This document shows, piece by piece, positions 8,978 to 17,824 of a DNA stretch of 64,000 nt (the first letter of the stretch is position 1; the number at the start of each line of letters is the position of its first letter). A model generated the notes under the pieces. That model was given only the letters and a program-made list of their open reading frames with translations, was not told the DNA's origin and did not search any database. The stretch is taken from positions 372,001 to 436,000 of the forward strand of contig FODP01000001.1 in NCBI GenBank assembly GCA_900110395.1, written 5' to 3'. The stretch comes from Rhodospirillales bacterium URHD0017. Its GTDB lineage: Bacteria; Pseudomonadota; Alphaproteobacteria; Reyranellales; Reyranellaceae. The translations under genes were made by a program, and so were the position numbers.

Positions 8978-9267
8978 GAGCGCTCGCTGCCTTCGCCGCG
9001 ACGCTCCTCACCGCCGGCGTCGCCGCGGCGCAGGACGGGCCATCAGGCCAGGCAATGGTCCAGACCTGCTACGTCTGCCACGGACCCGAGGGCCGCAGCG
9101 CCGAGGCCGTGCCGGCGCTGCTGCGCGGTCAGAAGGAATTCGTCGTGCGCCAGATGATCGAGTTCAAGGCGGATCGCCGGCCGGCCACGATCATGAATCG
9201 CATCGCCAAGAGCTATAGCGACGAGCAGATCGCGGCCATTGCCGACTATCTCGCCGGACTGAAGTGA
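8974..9267 (+). CDS. Small periplasmic class I cytochrome c
   Basis: 97 residues: a signal peptide (1-20), then the haem-binding motif CYVCH at residues 32-36, and a candidate Met axial ligand in TIMNRIAK about 40 residues further on. The family resembles the single-haem cytochrome subunit that accompanies flavocytochrome c sulfide dehydrogenase. The next gene is the matching flavoprotein, 7 nt downstream. It would accept electrons from the flavin subunit and pass them to the respiratory chain. The start is fixed by the ATGA overlap with the phosphatase gene. Confidence 0.9.
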   Translation: MRALAAFAATLLTAGVAAAQDGPSGQAMVQTCYVCHGPEGRSAEAVPALLRGQKEFVVRQMIEFKADRRPATIMNRIAKSYSDEQIAAIADYLAGLK

Positions 9268-9274
9268 GGACGCC

Positions 9275-10540
9275 ATGACCGCTACACGTCGTGCCGTCAT
9301 CGCCGGATCGGTTGCCGTGACGCTCGCTGCCCCCAGGCTGGCGCGCGCGGCCGCCGGCGCCGTCGTGGTGATCGGCGCTGGTTTCGGCGGCGCCACGGCG
9401 GCGCGCTATCTGAAGCGCCTCGATCCTGCCGTCGACGTCACGCTGGTCGAGCGCGAAGCGAGCATCGTCACCTGTCCGTTTTCGAACGCCGTGCTGGGCG
9501 GCTACGAGACGCTGCAGGGCATCACGCGCAGTCTCGGCGGGCTCAAGGCGGCAGGCGTCAAGGTCGTGCGCGGCGAGGCGAGCGCGATCGACCTGCAGGC
9601 GCGCAGAGTGCGCCTGGCCGACGGCAGCCGAATTGCCTATGACCGCCTCGTGGTGTCGCCGGGCATCGATCTCAACTTCGCGGGCGTCGCGGGCTACAGC
9701 GAGGCGGCCGCCGCGCAGATGCCCCATGCCTGGAAGGCCGGCGCGCAGACCATGCTGCTGCGTCAGCAGCTCGAGGCCATGCCGGACGGCGGAACGTTCA
9801 TCGTCGTACCGCCCGCCAACCCGTTCCGCTGCCCGCCGGGTCCCTACGAGCGCGTCAGCCTTGTTGCCAGTTACTTCAAGGCCAAGAAGCCCAAGTCGAA
9901 GATCCTTGTGTTGGATGCCAAGGACAACTTCTCCAAGCAGGGGCTGTTCCAGGCGGCATGGGAAGCGGAATTCCCCGGCATGATCGACTGGATTGCCGGC
10001 AAGGACGGCGGCAAGGTCGAGAGCGTCGACCCCGCCGCGATGACCGTGAAATGCGGCTTCGGCAGCCAGAAGGGCGATGTCGTCAACATCATTCCGCCGC
10101 AGCGTGCTGGCGCCATTGCGCAATCGGCGGCACTCGCCGGCGACAACGGCTGGTGCCCCGTCGATCCCATGACTTTCGCGTCGACCAAGGCGACGAACGT
10201 CCATGTCATCGGCGACGCTTCGATCGCGGGCGCGATGCCGAAGTCGGGCTCGTCGGCCAACGCGCAGGGCAAGGTCGCCGCGGGTGCGATCCTGGCGAGC
10301 CTCGCCGGCAAACCTGCGCCGACGCCCGCGCTGAACAACATCTGCTACAGCCTGGTCACACCCGACTACGGCATCTCCGTCACCGACGTTTATCAGGTGA
10401 CCAAGGACAAGGGCATCACGACGACGCCCAACGCCGGTGGCCTCAGCGTGCGCACGCCGACCGACCTCGGCGAGCGCAAGCTCGAAGCGGCCTTCGCCCG
10501 CGGCTGGTACAGGAACATCAGCGCCGACAGCTGGGGCTGA
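9275..10540 (+). CDS. fccB: Flavocytochrome c sulfide dehydrogenase, flavin subunit
   Basis: 421 residues. A twin-arginine-like leader (TRRAVIAGSVAVTLAAP) precedes the FAD-binding GAGFGG at residues 34-39. The two cysteines that form the redox disulfide of FccB are visible in TCPFSN (Cys67) and RCPPGPYER (Cys186). The C-terminal NICYSLVTPDYGISV block is typical of the FCSD flavin-binding domain. The enzyme oxidises sulfide to sulfur or polysulfide, delivering electrons to cytochrome c. A ribosome site (GAGG) precedes the ATG. Pairing with the cytochrome immediately upstream supports the assignment strongly; in vivo the substrate could be another reduced sulfur compound. Confidence 0.92.
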   Translation: MTATRRAVIAGSVAVTLAAPRLARAAAGAVVVIGAGFGGATAARYLKRLDPAVDVTLVEREASIVTCPFSNAVLGGYETLQGITRSLGGLKAAGVKVVRGEASAIDLQARRVRLADGSRIAYDRLVVSPGIDLNFAGVAGYSEAAAAQMPHAWKAGAQTMLLRQQLEAMPDGGTFIVVPPANPFRCPPGPYERVSLVASYFKAKKPKSKILVLDAKDNFSKQGLFQAAWEAEFPGMIDWIAGKDGGKVESVDPAAMTVKCGFGSQKGDVVNIIPPQRAGAIAQSAALAGDNGWCPVDPMTFASTKATNVHVIGDASIAGAMPKSGSSANAQGKVAAGAILASLAGKPAPTPALNNICYSLVTPDYGISVTDVYQVTKDKGITTTPNAGGLSVRTPTDLGERKLEAAFARGWYRNISADSWG

Positions 10541-10620
10541 TATTTCTCTCGCCGAACCGGCCGGCTTGAACGATGTCACGCCGAACCCTAGCCTCGCCGC
10601 AGTTCCAGGGAGGTGGGTTC

Positions 10621-11463
10621 ATGCCGACGATCGACGTCCAGGTCCATTGCTACGAGCGCAACCACCCCGGCCGCCCGTGGGTGTCGGTTCTCGCCGGACC
10701 GCCGGAAGTGACCGGCGCCGACATGATCAAGGCGATGGATGAGGTCGGCGTCGACGGCGCGCTGCTGATCTCGGTATTCGCCATGTATCGCTGGGACGCC
10801 AGTTACGTGGTCGGCGTGCACAAGCAGTTCCCCAACCGCTTCGCGTTGATCAAGCCGGTCAATCCAAACGATCCCAAGGTCGGCGAGACGATCGAGGAAT
10901 GGGCCAAGATGGATGGCACGGTCGCCGTGCGCATCATGATGAATCCCGACGTCTCGACCGATCCGGCCGATCCCGGCATCAACAAGGTGCTGTCGACGGC
11001 GGGCAAGAACGACCTGCCGGTCAACCTGATGGCGCGCGGCCGGTTGGAGCAGGTGGCCGAGCTCGCCAAGCGCAATCCCAACACGACGCTGGTGATCGAC
11101 CATCTCGGGCTCGAGCAGCCGATGAAGCCGCCGGCGCCCAAGGAGCCATGGGTCGAGCTGCCCAAGCTGCTCGCTCTGGCGCCGCACAAGAACATCGTGG
11201 TCAAGATCAGCGGCGCCTGCACGCTCAGCCACGAGCCGTTCCCCTACCAGGACATCCGCAAGCCGGTCGATCAGATTCTCAATACGTTCGGCCTCGATCG
11301 CTGCATGTGGGGCACCGACTGGACGCGCGCGGTGAACCTGTTGACCTTCAAGCAGGGCGTCGATGCGTTCCGCGCCAAGGACTGGCTGTCCGACAGCGAC
11401 CGCGCCACGCTGATGGGCGGCAGCTTGAGCAAGATTTATGGCTGGGCCCCGAAGAAGGGCTGA
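10621..11463 (+). CDS. Amidohydrolase-family protein (TIM-barrel, amidohydrolase 2 type)
   Basis: 280 residues. The N-terminal metal-site segment reads DVQVHCYERN (residues 5-14) in place of the usual D-x-H-x-H. Later barrel signatures include LVIDHLGLEQP and the C-terminal MWGTDWTRAVN that carries the catalytic Asp. The ATG at 10621 is preceded by GGGAGGTGGG, which decides the start. Family members are metal-dependent hydrolases or decarboxylases. It stands 42 nt upstream of a Bug-type receptor, which suggests that both serve an organic-acid uptake and breakdown pathway. The substrate is not predictable. Confidence 0.85.
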   Translation: MPTIDVQVHCYERNHPGRPWVSVLAGPPEVTGADMIKAMDEVGVDGALLISVFAMYRWDASYVVGVHKQFPNRFALIKPVNPNDPKVGETIEEWAKMDGTVAVRIMMNPDVSTDPADPGINKVLSTAGKNDLPVNLMARGRLEQVAELAKRNPNTTLVIDHLGLEQPMKPPAPKEPWVELPKLLALAPHKNIVVKISGACTLSHEPFPYQDIRKPVDQILNTFGLDRCMWGTDWTRAVNLLTFKQGVDAFRAKDWLSDSDRATLMGGSLSKIYGWAPKKG

Positions 11464-11505
11464 ACGAAAAATGCCCAAACGGCAAATAATCGGGAGGAGA
11501 TCGAT

Positions 11506-12456
11506 ATGCGCAGAAGGAGTTTCATCGGGGGCCTTGTAGCGGCCCCGGCGATCGCGTCGGCGCAGAGTGACTGGCCGAACAAGCAGATCCGCATCGTCGT
11601 TCCCTATCCGCCGGGTGGGCCGTCCGACATCACGACCCGCCTGGTGCTGGAGAAGGCGGGTGCGCTGCTGGGCCAAAGCGTGCTGTTCGACAACAAGGCC
11701 GGCGCCAGCGGTGCGATCGGCGCCGAGCATGTCAAGAATTCACCGGCCGACGGCTACACCTTCCTGACCACGACCACAGCGATGGTCTGTATCACCCAGC
11801 ACCTGCAGCCGCTGCCCTACGACCCGGGGAAGGATTTCGTGCCCGTCGCGCGCACGGCCACCTCGTGGATCGGCATGGGCATCAACCCCGAGGTGCCGGC
11901 CAACAACCTCCAGGAGTTCATCGCCTACGCCAAGGCCAATCCCGGCAAGATCAACTTCGGCTCGGCCGGGCTCGCCACGATCACCCAGCTCTACGGCGAG
12001 ATGTTCAATATCGAGGCCGGCGTGAAGATGGTGCATGTGCCCTACAAGGGCAGTGCGCCTGCGACCCAGGACCTGCTCTCCGGCCAGATCCAGGTGCAGT
12101 TCGATCCGACGACGCTGCCGCACATCGCCGCCGGCCGGCTGAAATGCTTCGCCATCCTGGGCGAGAAGCGCTGGCCCGGAAAGCCCGACATCCCGACTCT
12201 GAAGGAGCAGGGGCTGGGCAAGATCGGCGGCGACGCGTGGTACGGTATCCTGGCGGCCAAGGGCACGCCGCAGGTCGCCATCGACAAGCTCGCCAAGGCG
12301 ATCGGCGAGACGCTGAAGGACCCGGCGCTGAACGAGAAGCTGGTGACCAGCGGCAACTACGCGAGCTACCAGGATCCTGCAGCCTTCGGCGCCACCATCG
12401 AACGCGAGCGGGCATCATTCGGCGAGATCATCAAGAAGGCCGACATCAAGGTCTGA
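11506..12456 (+). CDS. Bug/TctC-family tripartite tricarboxylate periplasmic binding protein
   Basis: 316 residues with a short Tat-like leader (RRRSFIGGLVAAPAIASA). The Bug signature PYPPGGPSDITTR lies at about residues 33-45, and the family's closed-loop motif VPYKGSAPATQDLLSGQ lies in the middle. Bug proteins bind carboxylates in the periplasm and usually feed TctA/TctB membrane partners, neither of which is found in this window. A strong ribosome site (GGGAGGAG) precedes the ATG. A hairpin terminator follows at 12477. Confidence 0.93.
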   Translation: MRRRSFIGGLVAAPAIASAQSDWPNKQIRIVVPYPPGGPSDITTRLVLEKAGALLGQSVLFDNKAGASGAIGAEHVKNSPADGYTFLTTTTAMVCITQHLQPLPYDPGKDFVPVARTATSWIGMGINPEVPANNLQEFIAYAKANPGKINFGSAGLATITQLYGEMFNIEAGVKMVHVPYKGSAPATQDLLSGQIQVQFDPTTLPHIAAGRLKCFAILGEKRWPGKPDIPTLKEQGLGKIGGDAWYGILAAKGTPQVAIDKLAKAIGETLKDPALNEKLVTSGNYASYQDPAAFGATIERERASFGEIIKKADIKV

Positions 12457-12476
12457 ACTGGGAGCGCGGCCCCTGC

Positions 12477-12499
12477 CGTCAGCAGCAGCTGACGATTTT
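12477..12499 (+). terminator. Rho-independent terminator after the Bug-receptor gene
   Basis: A perfect 7-bp stem, CGTCAGC and GCTGACG, with an AGCA loop is followed directly by ATTTT, 20 nt after the stop codon of the Bug receptor. Confidence 0.75.
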
Positions 12500-12621
12500 G
12501 GCGATTCTTATCAAATGATATCAGAGGATTAACCTAGAAACCTAAAGTAAAAGGAGAACTCGACTTTTCCCCACTCATTGCCCGTCGGCAGCGCTAGCGG
12601 GCCCGCCGGCGTTACGCGCTT

Positions 12622-12924
12622 ATGCCGTCTTCGGTCATAAGGTCCTACCGCTACGATGCCGCGCGCCGCGAGCTCGGCGTCGTCTTCCGGTCGGAACGCC
12701 GCTACACCTACATCGACGTGCCGGCCGAAACCTACGCCGCGATGAAGGCTGCCTTCTCGAAGGGCGAATTCTTCAACCGGCATATTCGCGACAAGTTCAC
12801 CTTCCGGCGCGACGATGACGGACCGCCGCCTACGCCGCGATCGTTCGCAGATACGCCTCCGCCTCGGCGCGATCGGATGCCGCTCCGGCAAAGCCGACAT
12901 AGCCATCGGGACGGACCAGGGTGA
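12622..12924 (+). CDS. KTSC-domain small protein
   Basis: 100 residues. Residues 1-63 have the KTSC domain pattern: SSVIRSYRYDAARREL, then FRSERRYTYIDVPAETY and FFNRHIRDKF. This domain also occurs at the C-terminus of some lysyl-tRNA synthetases, and its biochemical role is unsettled. The remaining tail is Arg/Pro-rich and is encoded on the strand opposite the 3' end of the flavin monooxygenase gene, overlapping it by 95 nt. No clear ribosome site is seen, and an upstream AAAAGGAGAACT at about 12550 is too far away to serve it. Confidence 0.72.
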   Translation: MPSSVIRSYRYDAARRELGVVFRSERRYTYIDVPAETYAAMKAAFSKGEFFNRHIRDKFTFRRDDDGPPPTPRSFADTPPPRRDRMPLRQSRHSHRDGPG

Positions 12925-14293
12925 GGTCGCGCGCATCGGCGCGCTTGGCGCCGTTTGCGGGCTCGACGAGATTGGGGAACTTCGCCACGAGATCGGCGAC
13001 GGCGTCGGCCGGACCGATCGCCATGAAGCGCGACTTGCCGGTGTCCGCCGCGATGGGCTCGGGCCAGCGGTGCCCGGGCATGGGACCGTGCGCGTGTTGG
13101 GCGCCCGCGACGGAGAGCGGGCTCTTCGGATAGGCGATGTTCAGCTCCGACAGCGTGTCGGCCATGACATGACCGATCTGCGGGAAGGAGAGCGCGAACT
13201 TGACCATGGCGTTGCGCAGGCTCTGGATCACCGGATTGCGCGCGATCGCCGCCTCGGTCATGCGCCCGGCATTGCTCAGCACCATCTCGCCGACGGCACT
13301 ACGCTCGGTCGAGTAGCTGTCGAGCAGGGACGGCTTGGCGACGCCCTTGATCACCAGGTTCAGCTTCCAGGCGAGATTGAAGGCGTCCTGCATGCCGGTG
13401 TTCATGCCCTGGCCGCCGGCCGGGCTGTGGATGTGGGCAGCGTCGCCAGCGAGGAAGACGCGGCCGCGGCAGTAGTCCTTTACCTTGCGCTCGTTGATGC
13501 GGAAGGCAGCCAACCACACGGGCTCCTTGAGTTTGATCCCCGGGTTGCCGCGATGAGCGACCATGGCCTGGATCTCCTCCAGCGTCGGATCGGCGTGATG
13601 GGCGGTGCCGGTCGCGGGACCGAGGTCGGCGATGACGCGCCAGCGTCCCGCCGTGATCGGGAAGAAGGCGAGGATGCCGTCGCGGTGCCAGAAGATGTGC
13701 AGTATGTCCGTCGGCTCGAGGCCGGTGACGTGGACGTCGGCCAGATACCAGTCGCTGTCCTGGGTCGAGCCCTCGAAGGTGAAGCCGAGCGCGTGGCGCG
13801 TCGTCGAATGGGCGCCGTCGCAGCCCAGCAGCCAGTCTGCCTGGACGGTCTCGCTCTTGCCGTCGGCCTTGCGCAGCACCGCCTCGATACCGCCCGTGCT
13901 CTTCTCGGAGAAGCTTTCCATCGACACGCTGCGCTCGACCTTCACGCCGCGACTGGCGAGGGTTTCCTCGAGCACGCGTTCGGTCTCGCTCTGGGCGATC
14001 ATCAGGGCGTAAGGGTAGGCCGTGTCGATGCCGTCCATCGTGACGCGCGCCACGATGTTCTTGCCGTCCGAGAGCTGCGCGCCGTGCGCGACGGTGCCGG
14101 CCTTGAGGAACGGCTCGACGTAGCCGCCGTGCCGCAGAAGCTCGAGCGTGCGCGGCCACAGCACCAGCGCCTTGGATTTGTCGGTCCGTGCGGCGGCCTT
14201 GTCGACAATGCGCACCGAGACGCCGTAGCGCGCGAGTTCGTTGGCCATGGTCAGGCCGATCGGGCCCGCGCCCGAGATGAGTACGCTTGCCAT
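12830..14293 (-). CDS. FAD-dependent aromatic-ring monooxygenase (PheA/TfdB/UbiH fold)
   Basis: 487 residues. The Rossmann motif GAGPIGLTMANEL starts at residue 7. The second FAD motif, GDAAHIHSPAGGQGMN, and the following helix NLAWKLNLV are intact, and DG and LGCDGAHST motifs lie between. Class A flavin monooxygenases hydroxylate phenolic or related aromatic substrates with NAD(P)H. The start at the ATG at 14293 gives the family N-terminus; the open frame extends further upstream, but that part overlaps bcp on the same strand. The 3' end overlaps the KTSC gene antisense. The substrate is unknown. Confidence 0.9.
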   Translation of the reverse strand: MASVLISGAGPIGLTMANELARYGVSVRIVDKAAARTDKSKALVLWPRTLELLRHGGYVEPFLKAGTVAHGAQLSDGKNIVARVTMDGIDTAYPYALMIAQSETERVLEETLASRGVKVERSVSMESFSEKSTGGIEAVLRKADGKSETVQADWLLGCDGAHSTTRHALGFTFEGSTQDSDWYLADVHVTGLEPTDILHIFWHRDGILAFFPITAGRWRVIADLGPATGTAHHADPTLEEIQAMVAHRGNPGIKLKEPVWLAAFRINERKVKDYCRGRVFLAGDAAHIHSPAGGQGMNTGMQDAFNLAWKLNLVIKGVAKPSLLDSYSTERSAVGEMVLSNAGRMTEAAIARNPVIQSLRNAMVKFALSFPQIGHVMADTLSELNIAYPKSPLSVAGAQHAHGPMPGHRWPEPIAADTGKSRFMAIGPADAVADLVAKFPNLVEPANGAKRADARDLTLVRPDGYVGFAGAASDRAEAEAYLRTIAA

Positions 14294-14316
14294 TTGCCTT
14301 GCCCCTGTGTTTGCGG

Positions 14317-14777
<461 letters not shown>

Positions 14778-14781
<4 letters not shown>

Positions 14782-17700
14782 GCCTCGCTCCTCCTGTCGT
14801 CCGTGCGCGCCTGCCAGCCGGCATCGCGCGCCGGCTGCTCGACGACGCGGCGGTATATAGCACGCGCCGCGGCAGTTTCTGTCGCAATCCGTGCCCGCAG
14901 CTCGGCGAGATCTTCGGCGTCTTCGGCGACGGCGATGAGACGGCGCTGGCCCTCGGGGGCGTTCGCCTCGTCGAACGCGGCCTCGTCACCGTTCAAGGTG
15001 AGCCGCAGCAGGCCCTGCACGTCGGACAAGAGCGTGCGGGCGCCGCGCAGGCGCTCGGCGTCGGTCCGGTCGATGAAGCCCGCATCGGCGGCGCGGCGCA
15101 GCATCTCGGCGGGATGCGGATCGAGCAGGTCGGGCCGCTCTGCCGCGTGGCGCAGGGCGAGGTACTGGGCCACGAAATCGATATCGAACAGGCCGCCGGG
15201 CAGATGCTTGAAGTCCCACGGACTCTTGGGCGGCGCATGGCGGGCAATGCGATCGCGCATGTCGGCGACGTCGCGCACCAGCGCCAGCGGGTCGCGCGGT
15301 CGGCACAGCGTGCGCTTGACGATGTCGGTCAGCCGATCGACCAGCGCGGCCGGTCCGTGGATCACGCGCGCGCGGGTCAACGCCATGTGCTCCCACGTCC
15401 AGGCGGATTGCGCATGGTAGCTCTCGAAGCCTGCCAGCGAGTTGGCGAGCGGCCCGGCCCGGCCGGACGGGCGCAGACGCATGTCGACTTCGTACAGCGC
15501 GCCTTCGTTGGTGTGGGCGGTGAGCGCCGTCACGATCTTGGCGCTGAGCCTGGTGTAGTACTGGATCGGTGCCAGCGGCTGGCGGCCGTCCGACGCTTCG
15601 AGGTCGGGCGGAATGTCGTAGACGAAGATCAGGTCGAGGTCGGAGGTGGCCGACATCTCGCGGCTGCCGAGCTTGCCCATACCCAGGACGGCCAGCCGCT
15701 GGCCGCGAAAGCCGCCGTGTTGTTCGGCGAAGCTCTGCTCGACACGGTCGCACAGCGCCGAGATGGTGGCGGCGGCAATGTCGGAATAGGCGAGGCCCGC
15801 CTGGGCCGGTCTGACGATCGCCTTGAGCTGCTGGACGCCGACCTGGAAGCGCCGGTCGTTGGCCCAGCGCCGCGCCAGGTCGAGGATGTCTTGCTCGTGC
15901 TCGACGCCGGCAAGCTGCCTGGCGAGATCGGCCTGCATCTCTTCGACCGGCGGCAGTGGCAGATAGAAGGCAGGCGACAGCACCGAATCGAGCAGGAGGG
16001 TGCGGCGTGCCAGAAGCGCGGCAAGGCCGGGCGCGCTGCCCATGATCGCCGCCACCAGCTCGAGCAGCGCGGGGTTGGACTTGAACAGCGAGAAGAGCTG
16101 GATGCCCGCCGGCAGGTTGCCGAGGAAGAGGTCGAAATTCAGCAGCGCCTGATCGGGCGCGGCTGTCGAACCCAGCGCCTTCAGGATGCCGGGCATCAGC
16201 TCGGTGAGAAGCTCGCGGGCGCGTGCGGTCGCGGTCGAGCGGTAGCGCCCGTGATGCCAGCGTCGCACGATGCCCGCTGCCGCCGAGGGATCGCGGAAGC
16301 CCAGCGTCTGCAGCGTCGCCAAGGTGCCCGGATCGTCGTCGGTGCCGGTGAACACCAGGTTGCCGCCCGGTCCGGCGAGACTGGGCTCCTCCTCGAACAA
16401 GTGTGCGTAGTGGCTCTCGACGCAATGCAGGCGGTCGAGCAGCTCCTTCTGGAAAGACTGCGAGTCAGGATAGCCGAGGAACGTGGCGATCGCCGCCACG
16501 CCCGTCTCGTCATTGGGCAGGCTGTGGGTCTGGCGGTCGTCGACCATCTGCAGGCGATGCTCGACCTTGCGCAGGAAGCCGTAGGCCTCGATCAGCTCGT
16601 CGGCGGTGTTGGGCGTGACGTGGCCCGCAGCGGCGAGCGCGCGCAGGGTCTCGCAGGTCGCGCGCCGGCGCAGCGTGGGATTGCGTCCGCCGAAGATGAG
16701 CTGCTGGGTCTGGGCGAAGAACTCGATCTCGCGGATGCCGCCGCGCCCCAGCTTGACGTTGTGGCCGAGCACCTTGACGGCGCTGCCGCCGCGATAGGCG
16801 TCGATCTGGCGCTTGATCGAGTGGATGTCGTGGATCGCCGCGAAGTCGAGATGCTTGCGCCAGATATAGGGCGTGAGGTCGCCCAGGAACGCCTCGCCGA
16901 CGGCGCGGTTGCCGGCTACCGGATGCGCCTTGATCATGGCGGCACGCTCCCAGTTCTGGCCGACGCTCTCGTAGTAGAGCTCGGCTGCCTGCACCGACAT
17001 GGCGAGCGGCGTCGAGCCGGGGTCGGGGCGCAGCCGGAGGTCGGTGCGGAAGATGTAGCCGTCGGCCGAGGTCTCCGACATGAGCTGGACCAGCATGCGA
17101 GCGGCCCGCACGAAATGCCGCGACAGCTGGTCGTTGCCGGCAAGGGCCGCGGCGTCGCGGTCGTAGAGCAGGATCAGGTCGATGTCGCTCGAGTAGTTGA
17201 GCTCGCCGGCGCCGAGCTTGCCCATGCCGAGCACGGTGAGGGCGGCCGCCTCAGGATCGGTGCCGATGCCGAGCTGGCCGTCGCGGGCGAGCTGCAGGAG
17301 GATCGAATCGGTCAGCGCATCGAGGCAACCCGAGGCGAAGGCCGAGAGCTCGCCCGTCACCTGCTCGAGCGACCAGGCCTCGGCAATGTCGGCGACGGCC
17401 ACGGCGAGCGCCACCTGGCGCTTGAGGCGGCGCAGCGCCGTTGCCACGGCGGCCGGCGGGGCGCCGTCGCGTGCGGTCGATCGCACGGCGGCGAGCTCGG
17501 CTGCAAGGTCGGCGCGCACGGCGTCGGGACCGCGACGCCACAGATCGGTCATAAAAGTCGGGTTTTGTATGGCTGTTTCGGTCAGATACGGGCTGTTGCC
17601 GAACAGGGCATCGAGCAGGGCCACCTGGGCGGGATCGTCGGGCCGCGCCGTAATCTCGTTCCATCGCGTCCACGCAACGTCGCGACGCTCCGTGTCGTGC

Positions 17701-17798
17701 GGTCGCGGCAGGCGGTCGGTCGAAAGCCAAGACATGCGGTGTGCGGGTCGGTAAGTTGTTGAGAAGCCGGCGGCACGCTCGCCCAAGCGCGTCGTCAT
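14778..17798 (-). CDS. glnE: Bifunctional glutamine synthetase adenylyltransferase/deadenylase
   Basis: 1006 residues. The two nucleotidyltransferase halves are both intact. The N-terminal (deadenylylating) motif GMGKLGAGELNYSSDID is near residue 195 and the C-terminal (adenylylating) motif GMGKLGSREMSATSDLD is near residue 708. GlnE attaches or removes AMP on glutamine synthetase in response to PII state and glutamine, tuning nitrogen assimilation. I use the ATG at 17798; a TTG at 17804 in the same frame adds two residues. It is divergent from the DUF3971 protein gene, with only about 26 nt between starts, and overlaps bcp by 4 nt. Confidence 0.97.
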
Positions 17799-17824
17799 CG
17801 TCAAGAAGCGGGAAGTACTAGCCT

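Noticed and set aside
12530..12621. Short coding sequence after AAAAGGAGAACT
   Set aside because: A ribosome-like site is present, but no start codon at suitable spacing opens a frame of useful length.
15114..17762. An 882-codon plus-strand open frame opposite glnE
   Set aside because: GlnE is unambiguous on the minus strand with both catalytic motifs; the opposite frame is a by-product of codon bias.
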